Of a stretch of 64,000 bases of DNA, positions 22,301-31,620 are shown piece by piece (the stretch's first letter is position 1; each line of letters starts with the position of its first letter). Source of the DNA: Planctomicrobium piriforme (GTDB lineage Bacteria > Planctomycetota > Planctomycetia > Planctomycetales > Planctomycetaceae). Below the pieces are notes generated by a model. The model did no database searches. It had not been told where the DNA came from and saw only the letters and a list, made by a program, of their open reading frames with translations. The stretch covers positions 62,001 through 126,000 of the forward strand of contig NZ_FOQD01000014.1 in assembly GCF_900113665.1 (NCBI RefSeq), given 5' to 3'. A program made the translations under genes and the position numbers.

Positions 22301-25300
22301 TTTGTCCCCAGAACCGGATCGAACCAGCGATTCAAAGTCTGCGAGATGCCGATGAAGTAAGTCCCGGCATTCGCAAACGTGTACTCAAGATACGCATCGA
22401 GACCAGCAGCTTCGCTGGGGCCTGCGGCATTGTCATTCCACGCCAGCCGATTGCCTGCCGCATCGAACAGTGACAGCAGAGAATCAAAGTTGCTGTTCAA
22501 ATTGAACGCCAGCCGCTGGCCTGCAAAAGCATCGATTCGGAACATGCCGACGTCACCGGCATCTGCCATCTCGACCGCTGACAGCGATCCCGCAATTTCG
22601 CCCGGCGCGGAGATCACCTGCGCCTCATCGATCTGGTCATCAACATCGGTTGGCAGCGCTTTCGCGACCAACTGGTAGATGCCCTCCGCTCCCCCCACGT
22701 CACCGGCACCGGTGATCGGGTTGTAATAAATGCTGGTCGCGCCCGAAAATCCGAGGTAATAGGTTCCGGATGTCGTGAACTGGTATTCGAGAAACGGATC
22801 TTGTCCGAGAGTTTCTCCGAGTGCTGCGGCATCGTTATTGACGGCCAGCACAACGCCATTGGCATCAAACAGCCGCAGGTAGCCATCGAACTCTTCCTTG
22901 AGAGAATCGATATCGAACTGATACGTCTGCCCTGCTTGAGCCGTGATCTGATAGAGATCCATGTCGCTGAAGTCGATCGTGTTCGAACGATCCAGGAATC
23001 CCCGCACCGACGAACTGGCACCGAGAGGAATTGCTTCCGCGATCTGATCGTCCCCATCAACGACATTCGAGACCTTCAGGTCATCGATGTACCAGCCTTC
23101 GTACTGGTTGTTCTGATTGTCCACCGTATTGAAGGTGAACATGATCCGGATATTGTGGTTTGCGTAGTCCGCCAGATCGAATGTCAGTCTTTGAAACTTG
23201 CCCTGCGTGAGCGGCAGTTTTTGAATCAACGGGTAAAAATTGCCCTCGTCGGTTGAGATCAAAACGGCGCTGTAGTCGTAGGCTCCGCGATTGTTTTCCC
23301 GCTCCATGAAATAGTTGAATGACAAAGTCGCCTTGGAGGGCACCGCAATCGAGCCGGTGGTGACGCTCCCTTGAGTAGGGAGTGCACCGACATCGTAGGT
23401 GCCGCCGCCTGTGGACGACTCATTCGTTCCGTAGTACAGGCTGTACCCGGCGGAGTGCCCTGGATCATTCGCACGACCGGAGGAAACGTGCCAGAGCCCG
23501 GGCGCGAAGTTGCTGTTGGGCGGAGTGTTGTTGATCGTGAATCCCTCAAGCGATTCGGCGCCGAGAGCGTCATTGAAATCGGCATAGTACGAAGTCGCCA
23601 GCACCCCGGCTTTAGCGTAGATGACGGAGCTGGTCGCAGGCGTACCGGCTGAGGTGTTGGCGTCAAAGTAACTGACGACGATGTCCGTGCCCGGCGAGAT
23701 CTGCAGCAGGCCGTCGTTCGTCGCAATGCTGTTCGTGGATGTGGGCAAGACTGCCTGATACAGCCCGTTTGCCAGCAGCGGGAGCGTCACAAGTTCCCTG
23801 TCTCCACTGTTCGTGCTGACGTTCACCGTGATCGAAGGTCCGGGAAAGCTGCCGTCCCGAACGGTGATGGAGATCGGATCTCCGAGGTCGTACATGCTCT
23901 TGTCGAGCGTCAGCGTGGCGGCCGGACTGGGGACATCGTAAGCCGCAGTCACGAAATGGGAGTAGGGGCTGCCGCCGTCATTCGCGCTTTTGCCCATCCC
24001 GCGGCGCGCAAACACTTCCCAGATCTCAGCCTGATTGGCCCCGCCAGTGAGCGCAATGTCGGCGGCGAGAATGGCATCCCGTCCTTCCAGGTACGTCGGA
24101 TTGTTCGGCTGGATTTTGAGCGCATCCATGACCAGTTGCAGCGTGAGATTGTTGCCGCCATCGCCCCCTTTGATGTCGGCGTCATAGCCGTATTTATCGG
24201 TGAGCGCCCAGTTCAGATCCCACAACGCGGATGCCCAGATTTCTCCGTTGTAGTGAATATTGGTACTGCCGCTGTAATTCGCAAAGGTCTGCGGGTCGAT
24301 CTCCATATTCCGGCTGTACGGCTGACGGCGTCCCCCGGCGCCATCGACGCCCTGTCCATACGCATAGGTGCCGACGCCGTAGCCCTGATCGGCAGTGTCG
24401 GTCGCTTTTTGAGTCAGCATCAGCGCAAAGAAGTCGCCCCAGCCCTCTCCCATCGCAGCGCTTTGAGGAAGTTCCAGAACATCCGTGTTGACCGAACCGC
24501 CAGTCAGGCGTTTGGTGATGCCATGCCCGAGTTCGTGCAGAATGATCATGCTGTCGAACGCGACATCGCGCCGCGGATCGGTCTTGTCATACAGGTACAG
24601 CCGCATCCGCGGGCTCTGGCCGTCAGACGGGGTATAGATGCTGGCATTGTTGATCGACGATGTGGTCTGCACGTCGATCAGAACCTCATCGTCCCCCTGT
24701 CCCTCACCCGAGTAATTGGTCTGCTGAAAGTTTCCTGCAGCTTCGTCGAAACCGTAGTACGAGAAAATGTCGTGAGCCATGTTCACGACGTAAAACGCCT
24801 GCGTCAGGGCGGCGTCGACGTAGTTAAACGGATCCTGCCCGATGTCGAAAGGAAAGTCGAAATTGAGCCCGGCCCCGCCGTCGGTCTTGTAGAAGTAGTC
24901 GTGCGTCTCGTCGGCACGATACAGGTGAGCGTCCGCGTTGTTGCCCATCGTGGTTGTGTATTCGGCCCCGGCAATTCCGTTGTCGTCGTGCCAGCCATAG
25001 GGCGAGTAGGTGGAGTCCGCAGGATCAACAACAAGCACGCGCGGGCCGTCATGCGCCCCTTTGCTGGGGAGCGGGAAGACGCTGTAACTCCCTGTTCCGG
25101 ACGATGTCGTTGTGAAAGACGCGGGACTGGAAGAGACGGTGTCCTGACTGGTACTCGTGCCGCTGAGAGAACTGGAGGAACCCGACGAAAACTCATCCGC
25201 AGTGCCGCTGTTGAACGCTGCCAGAATGTCGCCGTCGCTGGCATCCACAAACAGGTTCGATGCCCCAAAGCCGTCGAGCGTCGATACGTTCAGATTCCAC

Positions 25301-25953
25301 GCGAGATGCAACCGGCCGTCATCGCCAGGAAAATAAGCGAGTTGCGCCGTCACGTCCTGCTCTGAAAAACCAGCGCCAGCAAAGGTCACTGAAGTGGCCG
25401 GTCCGATGAGGTCGGTCATCAGGTGGGGTGTAACAGTCACGTTCAAGTGACTGGCCGCAATCCGAAACGCATCGGCTGCGGAAACCGCCGCAGGTTCTGC
25501 TGCAATGGCACCCGTCAGTCCAGAGACAAACTGATTACCCACGGCGAGAACACGGCCGTCCGACATCAGCGTGACGGTCATATCAGCAGTGGTGACCTGG
25601 AGATTCTGCCAGGTCTGCCGCAGATAGACGTGCGTCATTCGCGAGTCGCTGCTCACGGAGGTCACCAGCAGATGGTCGACGTCAGCGGCCGTCAGCCCCA
25701 GCTTTGCATAGTTGGTCTGCAGGTATCGCACCGCTATTTGCGTCGGATCTCCGCTTTGCGGGCCGGTGAGCATGCCATTCGCTTGTGCGAACAAATGCTC
25801 GCCGCGCGGCACCTGAACTCCGCTGATTGCGGACAACAAAAGCCGTGACTCCAGCGCGGAGTCGCCGGGAACCAATGTGCGGACAAATTTGCGCGAGCGC
25901 CGCCTGTCGCAAAGCAATTTGCGCAGTGACCCGCCGAAGCTGGAGTGGCCCAT
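19384..25953 (-). CDS. Giant secreted M36-type metalloprotease with tandem C-terminal domains
   Basis: A 2189-residue secreted protein. The N-terminus holds the planctomycete LESRLLLSA motif. Then follow a fungalysin/thermolysin-type propeptide, a zinc metalloprotease domain with HELGHGITKR and the third ligand region GEGWGDFF (M36 pattern), a jelly-roll-like segment, two bacterial pre-peptidase C-terminal domains (DMDLYQITAQAGQTYQFDI and a second copy), two cadherin-like segments, and five consecutive repeats of about 120-130 residues beginning Y.E..G.W..S.L.G at the C-terminus (DNA 19384-21345). The repeats resemble golvesin/xanthan-lyase carbohydrate-binding domains. ATG 25953 has GGGAAG upstream and gives a shorter N-terminus than 26007. 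Probable role: extracellular or cell-surface protein degradation. Confidence 0.9.
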   Translation of the reverse strand: MGHSSFGGSLRKLLCDRRRSRKFVRTLVPGDSALESRLLLSAISGVQVPRGEHLFAQANGMLTGPQSGDPTQIAVRYLQTNYAKLGLTAADVDHLLVTSVSSDSRMTHVYLRQTWQNLQVTTADMTVTLMSDGRVLAVGNQFVSGLTGAIAAEPAAVSAADAFRIAASHLNVTVTPHLMTDLIGPATSVTFAGAGFSEQDVTAQLAYFPGDDGRLHLAWNLNVSTLDGFGASNLFVDASDGDILAAFNSGTADEFSSGSSSSLSGTSTSQDTVSSSPASFTTTSSGTGSYSVFPLPSKGAHDGPRVLVVDPADSTYSPYGWHDDNGIAGAEYTTTMGNNADAHLYRADETHDYFYKTDGGAGLNFDFPFDIGQDPFNYVDAALTQAFYVVNMAHDIFSYYGFDEAAGNFQQTNYSGEGQGDDEVLIDVQTTSSINNASIYTPSDGQSPRMRLYLYDKTDPRRDVAFDSMIILHELGHGITKRLTGGSVNTDVLELPQSAAMGEGWGDFFALMLTQKATDTADQGYGVGTYAYGQGVDGAGGRRQPYSRNMEIDPQTFANYSGSTNIHYNGEIWASALWDLNWALTDKYGYDADIKGGDGGNNLTLQLVMDALKIQPNNPTYLEGRDAILAADIALTGGANQAEIWEVFARRGMGKSANDGGSPYSHFVTAAYDVPSPAATLTLDKSMYDLGDPISITVRDGSFPGPSITVNVSTNSGDRELVTLPLLANGLYQAVLPTSTNSIATNDGLLQISPGTDIVVSYFDANTSAGTPATSSVIYAKAGVLATSYYADFNDALGAESLEGFTINNTPPNSNFAPGLWHVSSGRANDPGHSAGYSLYYGTNESSTGGGTYDVGALPTQGSVTTGSIAVPSKATLSFNYFMERENNRGAYDYSAVLISTDEGNFYPLIQKLPLTQGKFQRLTFDLADYANHNIRIMFTFNTVDNQNNQYEGWYIDDLKVSNVVDGDDQIAEAIPLGASSSVRGFLDRSNTIDFSDMDLYQITAQAGQTYQFDIDSLKEEFDGYLRLFDANGVVLAVNNDAAALGETLGQDPFLEYQFTTSGTYYLGFSGATSIYYNPITGAGDVGGAEGIYQLVAKALPTDVDDQIDEAQVISAPGEIAGSLSAVEMADAGDVGMFRIDAFAGQRLAFNLNSNFDSLLSLFDAAGNRLAWNDNAAGPSEAAGLDAYLEYTFANAGTYFIGISQTLNRWFDPVLGTNDAASPGGDYVLVTSDLSPRIDGFGSSLNYALDKPPVLLSSNVTVTDLDSANFGGGKLTVRSIGASDVADRLRIKTGGQVSVSGNQVFIDAVLIGTSRGGTGDVPLEVRLNDNATPARLEVLLRSLTFSIQSATPSMALRSIEVLLNDGDGGTSKAAAKTINIRRSTDKPVLGGFDGTLGYVDNGLPVLLDDDVTVTAPTSPDFDSGKLIVSITAGRQAADVLFLSTGGNGANQVSISGNEVSVGGLVVGTVSGGTGTASLVILLNANATVERSQTLLRAIAFRTSWENPVALPRTMQVVLQDGDGGVSTPVTKVIEVGSLTIHPENSAYREIRGQWAASPLAGADGNGSRSSTTAGAKAEWQLPTGLTGWYRIELYNVSQSNSATAAQVRVHSAAGDADLMLNQATTPTGWVTFGTYYFDGTSAAVTLSQLGTGVLRSDALRITCVTPIAASATTASPQYSETTGVWTASSLPGAEGASTRYSNSADAQARWTFSAVPAGWYQVEFFNIQNSSSTTAARFDVSATGVNFTKTLNQQALANGWAAVGYTYFEGGLTVNLSNVATGNLRTSGLRLKRMPVTQQVDQTDPGYQETTGTWSSSSITGANGTGTRYSSSPGASVQWTPAALLPGWYAVDVYTPVHPSSATNAAVDIHSASGLTTKSLNQTSGTSGWRSVGEYYFDGISASVALRQNGSGNLRSAEVRFRLVSPEIRAGLTPPAYSESVGIWNTSSLVGPDGIRSRYSNSASAAVAWEFFNLAAGYYRVEYYNVWQATSATSARIGIQHAGGESGVLLNQRTTASGWWSTGVYYFDGITIPRVTATLTGSGNLRVAAVRFVHVTPAEIPPVIFAQNGYQETSGVWLNSSLPGYNGGATRYSASAGAQAQWQLSGFSQGRYRLELYVVNHTGAAQQAQIEVQSAAGTSKTIVNQKTVPSGWYDVGDFDLRGDGTEKVSISNLAAGQLRTSAMRLIYLG

Positions 25954-26127
25954 CGAACATCTTCCCTGGCAAGCGAGCGCGATTTTCAGGCAAGCAGCTG
26001 GCAACACGAGGATTTCCCGCCCCGCCTGCCGTCTGCCCCCTGGTCAGTGTACTGGGGGGCGGCACCGTTCAAAACAGCCGAAGGGAATTTTCGAATTCAC
26101 TCGGGATAATACCTCGCCTTGCCCCGG

Positions 26128-27531
26128 TCATTCCCCTAGTTCGTACTTCCTCAAGCGTTTGCGGAGCGTCTCCCGGTGCAAGCCCAGCAGGTCGGCGGCG
26201 GCTTTGCGGTTGCCGTTTACGGCATCCAGCGCCGCGGCGAGGATCGGCGGTTCGAACGTATTCAAGAACTGTTCGAAAAGACACGTTGCCGTATTTCGTG
26301 GATCGACTGTCTGCACCACCTCATCGGCCCATGTTCGTAAGAGTTCCAAAATGCGTGAAACGTCTTCCGCCGAGGAACGGGAAGGAGCACTGACCGTTTC
26401 CGGCGGCAGAAACTCCGGCGTGAGGACGTTCCCGCGGCAGACCAGCGCGGCATGTTGAATCGCACTTCGCAGTTCGCGCACGTTGCCTGGCCATTGTCGT
26501 TGCCGCAGCACCGTTATTGTCTCGGGACTGATCGAGATGGCACGCTCCCCGGCGACCCTGGCGAGAAACCGTTCTGCCAACACGGGGAGATCTTCAGTAC
26601 GCTCGCGCAGCGGCGGGATCTCGATGCGAAAAACATTGAGCCGATAGAACAGGTCTTCACGAAACAGGCCGTGGCCGACGAGCGATTCCAGCGAATGCTG
26701 TGTCGCGGCGATGAGACGCACATCGGCAGGCATGGCCTTGCGCCCGCCAGTCGGAATGACCTGTCGATCTTCGATCGTCTGCAACAACTTCACCTGTAAT
26801 GACAGCGGGAGCTGATCGATCTCATCAATAAAAAGCGTGCCGTTGTGCGCTCGACTGAGTACTCCCGGCTGAAAGTCCTCCGATCCGGTGAAGGTCCGCC
26901 GCACATGGCCGAATAGTTCGTACTCAATCGCGGACTCATTCAAGCCAGCAACCGACAGCGAAGCAAAGTGCCCGGCCGCACGTGCGCTGTGACGGTGAAT
27001 CGCCCGAGCAGTGGTCTCTTTTCCCACCCCCCGTTCGCCCGTGATCAGCACTGGCACGTCCTGCTGAGCAACGATGGCAATCTGACGAAAGACCTCCTGC
27101 ATCACCCGCGACGATCCAAGCAGTTCGTCCTTCGCAGGCGCGGTAATTTCGATGGACGATTCCAGCGAAGTCCGACTTCGAAGTGCAGATGCGACAAGCT
27201 CGACCGCGTGATCCAGATCGAACGGTTTTGGAAGGTAATCGAAAGCTCCAAAGCCGATTGTGTCGACCGCCAGGTCCAGGCTTCCGTAAGCGGTCATCAG
27301 AATGACCGGCGTCGTCTCGGCGACAGCGCGGAACTTCTTCAAAGCCGCCAGGCCATTCATCCCAGGCAGGCGATAGTCAAGCAGAATCACTTCCGGTGAG
27401 AATTCATCCAGCAGCGAGAGCGCCGTTTCTGCCGTCGCGGTCGAGGCGACCGTATGCCCCAGGTCGCCCAGCGCCTGTTCGAACGACCAGCAGATCGAGG
27501 GTTCGTCGTCGACCACCAGAATCTGACTCAT
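26128..27531 (-). CDS. NtrC-type sigma-54-dependent response regulator
   Basis: A 467-residue regulator with a receiver domain (phospho-acceptor Asp52 in LLDYRLPG), an AAA+ domain (Walker A GERGVGKE, residues 165-172; Walker B TLFIDEID, 232-239) and a C-terminal Fis-type helix-turn-helix (NRKAAADLLGLHRETLRKRL). The sigma-54 contact loop, usually GAFTGA, reads RTFTGS at 212-217: the central FTG is kept but flanking Gly and Ala are replaced. ATG 27531 overlaps the stop of the kinase gene (ATGA), so it is the partner of that kinase. Its target promoters are not evident in this window. Confidence 0.93.
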   Translation of the reverse strand: MSQILVVDDEPSICWSFEQALGDLGHTVASTATAETALSLLDEFSPEVILLDYRLPGMNGLAALKKFRAVAETTPVILMTAYGSLDLAVDTIGFGAFDYLPKPFDLDHAVELVASALRSRTSLESSIEITAPAKDELLGSSRVMQEVFRQIAIVAQQDVPVLITGERGVGKETTARAIHRHSARAAGHFASLSVAGLNESAIEYELFGHVRRTFTGSEDFQPGVLSRAHNGTLFIDEIDQLPLSLQVKLLQTIEDRQVIPTGGRKAMPADVRLIAATQHSLESLVGHGLFREDLFYRLNVFRIEIPPLRERTEDLPVLAERFLARVAGERAISISPETITVLRQRQWPGNVRELRSAIQHAALVCRGNVLTPEFLPPETVSAPSRSSAEDVSRILELLRTWADEVVQTVDPRNTATCLFEQFLNTFEPPILAAALDAVNGNRKAAADLLGLHRETLRKRLRKYELGE

Positions 27532-28949
27532 GAGCCTGCCTTCGCACCGAACATTGAGGTGAGTTCGCCGACGACGCCCTGTGCGGCAACGGCAGACGTC
27601 TTGGAGATTCCACGGCAACTGAAGTGAAATACGGTTCGACCCTGACTGCGCTGATAGGCCACCGCGCCATGATGATCGTGCGCCGCCTGTCGCACGAGTG
27701 CCAGCCCCAGCCCCATCCCATCCGCCTTGGTTGACTGAAATGGATCGAACAGCGACGCCAGCACTGCCTCAGGCACGCCTGGCCCGTCATCACTGACTTC
27801 AATCACCGCCTCATCGCCTGCCGCCGACCGATGCACTTCGACCTGCCCTCCCTCCACTGTCGCTTCAATCGCGTTCATGCAGAGATTCAACAGCGCCGCC
27901 CGCATCTGGTCAGAATCCTGCACCAGCACATCACCGGCATCACCGGACATGACGAGCCGAATCTGGCGGTGTTCACACAATGGCTGCAGCAAGCCTGCAA
28001 CATCCAAAATCAGAGCATCAAGTTGACCGGCAATCCGGGGGCGGTGTTCATCCCGAATCAGCGACACCAGGCCGCGAATCTGTTCTTCAGTCAGCAGCAA
28101 CTGCCGCAACGCAACCTGCAAACTTTGGTCGTCGGTCTGCTTGCAGCGACGCTGATGCAGCTGGACCGCCATGCGGGCTCCTGTGATCGAGTTCCGCAAT
28201 TGATGTGCGATTCCGCCCGCCAGTTGCTTGAGCAGCTTCGCCCTCTCGCTCCCCCGAATTTCTGCCGTCATCCGCTCGAGATGTTCGCTCATCCAATTGA
28301 CCGAAGCCGCCAGATCGCGGAGTTCGTCATCGCATGTGGAAAGTGGAATCGCCCGAAAATCGTTTTCGGTCACCCGAGCGACCTGTCGTTCGATGGCGTG
28401 AATACGTCGTCCAATGTGACGCGCCACAAGCACCACCGCACCGACCGTCAGCGCTAACGTCGCCAGCCCGAGAGTGACCGGTAACAGCAGCGCATCCCGT
28501 CGCGCCGCTTGCAGCAGGACGTCCGGATACAGCACGATGACATCGGCCGCGGTTCGATTCACCAGTCCGGGCACTCCAACCGCACTGTCGTCGCCAGACT
28601 GAAATCTCACCAGGTCGGTCGAGCTGCCGATTGAGGATCGTCGACTGTGCCAGTCGCGGCGAATGATCTCTTCCCGCTCGAGCGGGACGGTGGAAGAAGT
28701 CGAATTCCCGAACTCATCGAAAATCACAAACTCGCAGCCAGAGAGCCCGCGCATCTGTTCGAGTACGCCCCGCGTCATCGGAAATCGGGCGTTGTGAATC
28801 GTCTCCGCCAGATTGGCGAGACGGTGCTCCGTTTGACGTTCGACGCGCCAGATGGACCACCAGGCCGCGAGCCCAGAGATGCTCACAATCGCCACCAACT
28901 GAATGCCGATCAGCGGCAGCAGAATCTGATTGCGAATTGGCCAACGCAT
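27528..28949 (-). CDS. Membrane-bound sensor histidine kinase
   Basis: A 473-residue kinase with two transmembrane segments (about residues 8-30 and 155-177) enclosing a periplasmic sensor domain, a HAMP-like linker, the phosphorylated His249 in GGIAHQLRNS, and an ATPase domain with the N box NLCMNAIEA, SDDGPGVP and GMGLGLALV. It phosphorylates the NtrC-type regulator encoded by the overlapping downstream gene. The input signal is unknown. Upstream lies a divergent-free gap with no other gene, so this is the promoter-proximal gene of the pair. Confidence 0.95.
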   Translation of the reverse strand: MRWPIRNQILLPLIGIQLVAIVSISGLAAWWSIWRVERQTEHRLANLAETIHNARFPMTRGVLEQMRGLSGCEFVIFDEFGNSTSSTVPLEREEIIRRDWHSRRSSIGSSTDLVRFQSGDDSAVGVPGLVNRTAADVIVLYPDVLLQAARRDALLLPVTLGLATLALTVGAVVLVARHIGRRIHAIERQVARVTENDFRAIPLSTCDDELRDLAASVNWMSEHLERMTAEIRGSERAKLLKQLAGGIAHQLRNSITGARMAVQLHQRRCKQTDDQSLQVALRQLLLTEEQIRGLVSLIRDEHRPRIAGQLDALILDVAGLLQPLCEHRQIRLVMSGDAGDVLVQDSDQMRAALLNLCMNAIEATVEGGQVEVHRSAAGDEAVIEVSDDGPGVPEAVLASLFDPFQSTKADGMGLGLALVRQAAHDHHGAVAYQRSQGRTVFHFSCRGISKTSAVAAQGVVGELTSMFGAKAGS

Positions 28950-29230
28950 ACAGCGGCAGTCCGTTCAGGCAGGCAGGAGCAGTTCCATTGTACCTGAGAC
29001 GGCGAGTCTCGTCATTTCAATAGGGGACAGGGAAATACCTATTCACCACTGGCAAGACCTTGGAATCCAAGGATTGTTTTCGTCTTTTTCGTTTCTTTCG
29101 TGGTTTCGTCTTCTCCGTGATTCAGTGGTGACCTTCACTATTCAAGTGTCGCCTGGAACACCACACCAGAAACGAAAATGCCCCCGCGGCCCCGGGGGAC
29201 ATGTCGTTCGATTCTTTCAGAACCACAACA

Positions 29231-29743
29231 TCAGTGAGGAGCGCGTCTGCCATACTCACGGTCAATGCGGTCCCAGGCATCTCTGGTCGCCGGGCGCGCC
29301 TGTTGCCACGACAGATTCGAGTTGCCGCGACGCTGCTGCCATTCCCGCTCCAGATCGCGTTCTGCGTCTTCGAAGCTGCGGTCAGCATGTGCAGTGCGCG
29401 ATTCCCAGCCGTAGCGATAGGCAGGCTCAACGGCCGAGTAATCGACTTTCTTGTCGTAATACTTGGCCTCAGGATACTGCTTCTTCCAATAGGCCGTTTC
29501 CACGGTCGGATCGACCTGTTCGGCCACTGCTTTGCCGCCGAGCCCGCCAGCAACTCCGCCGACAACGGCGCCAATCACCGCACCGACTGGACCGCCGAGA
29601 GCTCCGCCAGCAGCGCCGGCTGCCGCACCTGCCAAAGCGGCTCCTGCACCGGCCCCGACCGGATGGGCGCCAGATTCATCCGTAATCGGGTCTGCATTAC
29701 GGGCCGATTTTGAGGCACTGGATTCATCACGTCGTGTCGCCAT
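29231..29743 (-). CDS. Glycine-zipper protein
   Basis: A 170-residue protein. Residues about 25-75 form an Ala/Gly-rich glycine-zipper segment (GAVIGAVVGGVAGGLGG) able to pack in a membrane; the C-terminal half is soluble and charged, with KKQYPEAKYYDKKVDYSAVEPAYRYGWE, a segment I recall in other bacterial glycine-zipper proteins. No signal peptide. Such proteins are often linked to stress or membrane association. No neighbouring gene hints at a role. Confidence 0.75.
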   Translation of the reverse strand: MATRRDESSASKSARNADPITDESGAHPVGAGAGAALAGAAAGAAGGALGGPVGAVIGAVVGGVAGGLGGKAVAEQVDPTVETAYWKKQYPEAKYYDKKVDYSAVEPAYRYGWESRTAHADRSFEDAERDLEREWQQRRGNSNLSWQQARPATRDAWDRIDREYGRRAPH

Positions 29744-30284
29744 GATTCAAAACTCCATTGAGAGACATTTCAGCAAAGCCCCTCGCTTCGCCATTGGTGT
29801 TCCTACAGTGCGAGCATTGTGCCGCACCCCGGCAGAAGTGGAATTCCCCGCAAATTCGCCAGCATCGGGGACCGCCAGGCGATCAACCCGAATTCCAGAC
29901 GCTCAACCTGCGTCTGCACGGCTCATGTGAAAAGTGTCGCACGGGAACCAATGATTTTCGCAGAAGTTTAAAAAGTCGTCAGTGATCAGTTTTCAGTTCA
30001 AGATGCGCTGCCCGAACAGTCCCAACTCCTGACGATGCAGGCATTTGGTCTACCAACTACCCACTGGTGACTGCTGTCATTCGCTGTTCATGCCAAGTAC
30101 ATTATCTGCACAGGGGCCTGCATCGCGGGCTAATGTGCCGATGAGTTTGAACCATTCGGTCGCGGCAGGTTTCAGTTCGGGAGATTGGATCAAGGGCGAA
30201 TCGCGATCAGTTAAGATGCCGACTTTTCCAAACTGACAACTGAAAACTGATGACTTATTACTTCTGCTATCAGGAAACTCACGT
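29744..30284. other. Divergent intergenic region, glycine-zipper gene / lhgO
   Basis: Contains the two widely spaced arms of a heptamer array. Between them no gene is supported; a minus-strand reading at 30077-30236 has protein-like composition but no start signal (see findings). Confidence 0.45.
29977..30257. repeat. Heptamer-phased arms, TCAGT/AACTGA type, 230 bases apart
   Basis: Left arm 29977-29997: CGTCAGT, GATCAGT, TTTCAGT. Right arm 30231-30257: AACTGAC, AACTGAA, AACTGAT, then GACTTAT. The arms are inverted with respect to each other and match the unit of the array at 12051-12134. Unlike other loci the arms are far apart. Confidence 0.7.
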
Positions 30285-31487
30285 TTGAAATCATGTGATG
30301 TCGCCGTCGTCGGCGCAGGGATTGTCGGCTTGGCGACTGCCTGGCAGTTGTCGCAACGGCACCCGCAGGCCCGCATCGTGGTATTGGAAAAAGAGAGTCG
30401 CATCGCTGCCCATCAAAGCAGCCACAACTCAGGCGTGCTGCACACCGGCATCTACTACAAGCCCGGCTCGCTCCGCGCTGTGAATTGCCGGCTCGGCAAA
30501 AAGGCGATGGAAGATTTCTGCCGCACTTATGGAATTCCATTCGAACTGTGCGGTAAGGTGATCGTCGCACTCGACGAAACCGAACGGGAACGTCTCCACA
30601 AGATCTTCGAACGCGGTCAGGCGAACGGAGTGAATTGCCAGCTCATCGGCCCCGAACGATTGAAGGAACTCGAACCCTACGCCCGCGGACTGGAAGCAAT
30701 TCATGTTCCCGAGGCCGGGATCGTCGACTACCCCAGAGTCTGCGAACAACTGGCGGAACTGTTGCGACAAGCCGGACACGAAATCGTTCTCAATGCCGCG
30801 GTACAGGCGATTCACGACGACGGCGACGGAGTGCTGATCGAGACTTCGCAGGGGAGTGTGCGCGCCAAGTATCTGGTCACCTGCGGTGGGCTTTGGTCCG
30901 ACCGGCTTATCAAGATGTCGGGCGAGACGCCGGTTGCTCCCATCGTCCCCTTCCGGGGCGAATACTACGAACTCAAGCCGGCAGCACATCATCTCTGCAA
31001 GACGATGATCTATCCGGTGCCCGACCCGGCGTATCCCTTTCTCGGCGTCCATTTCACTCGCACCATTCATGGCGGAGTCGAGTGCGGCCCCAATGCCGTG
31101 CTGGCACTGGCTCGGGCGGGCTACAGTAAGTTTGCAGTCAATCCGCGTGACCTGCTGGCGACGCTTACCTACGGCGGCTTTCAACGCATGGTGCTGCGGA
31201 ACTGGAAGACCGGGCTGGGCGAGATGTGGCGATCGTGGAACAAAGGGGCGTTCGTAAAAGCACTGCAGAGACTGGTGCCGGAGATCCGCGCCGAAGACCT
31301 CATCCCCGCGCCACCTGGAGTCCGAGCCCAGGCATTGGCCCAGAACGGGATGCTGGTGGACGACTTCGTGATCCAGAAATCAGGCCGCATGGTGCATGTC
31401 GGCAACGCCCCGTCCCCCGCAGCCACTGCCTCACTCAACATCGGCAGCCTGATCGCCGACCAGCTCGGCGACCTGAATCTGCAATAA
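30285..31487 (+). CDS. lhgO: L-2-hydroxyglutarate oxidase/dehydrogenase
   Basis: A 400-residue FAD enzyme of the DAO family that oxidises L-2-hydroxyglutarate to 2-oxoglutarate. The FAD motif is VVGAGIVGLATAWQL, followed by SSHNSGVLHTGIYYKPGS, which is the family hallmark, and the C-terminal NAPSPAATASLNIG loop. Length is normal. It starts with TTG 30285, preceded by AGGAAA at eight bases; no ATG lies nearby in frame. A ferredoxin-like gene lies 133 bases downstream and could receive electrons, though a heptamer array separates them. Confidence 0.95.
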   Translation: MKSCDVAVVGAGIVGLATAWQLSQRHPQARIVVLEKESRIAAHQSSHNSGVLHTGIYYKPGSLRAVNCRLGKKAMEDFCRTYGIPFELCGKVIVALDETERERLHKIFERGQANGVNCQLIGPERLKELEPYARGLEAIHVPEAGIVDYPRVCEQLAELLRQAGHEIVLNAAVQAIHDDGDGVLIETSQGSVRAKYLVTCGGLWSDRLIKMSGETPVAPIVPFRGEYYELKPAAHHLCKTMIYPVPDPAYPFLGVHFTRTIHGGVECGPNAVLALARAGYSKFAVNPRDLLATLTYGGFQRMVLRNWKTGLGEMWRSWNKGAFVKALQRLVPEIRAEDLIPAPPGVRAQALAQNGMLVDDFVIQKSGRMVHVGNAPSPAATASLNIGSLIADQLGDLNLQ

Positions 31488-31498
31488 TGAATCAGAAA

Positions 31499-31620
31499 AG
31501 TGGATAGTGGGTGGTTGGTAGCGGATAGGTCAGCAAAGTGTTCTCCTCTCCCCACACTCAACTCTCAGCCCTCAACACTCAACTCCCCTCCGGCTCTGGA
31601 CACTCGACCCTGGACTCCCC
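31499..31620. repeat. Heptamer array directly before the BFD-like start codon
   Basis: Three heptamer runs. AGTGGAT, AGTGGGT, GGTTGGT, AGCGGAT (31499-31526); CACTCAA, CTCTCAG, CCCTCAA, CACTCAA, CTCCCCT (31555-31589); then TCTGGAC, ACTCGAC, CCTGGAC, TCCCC (31595-31620). The last base is immediately before the ATG at 31621, so no Shine-Dalgarno sequence fits. Confidence 0.8.

Noticed and set aside
23956..25365. A 469-codon open frame on the plus strand
   Set aside because: It lies wholly antisense to the M36-type protease; composition is that of a complementary-frame shadow.
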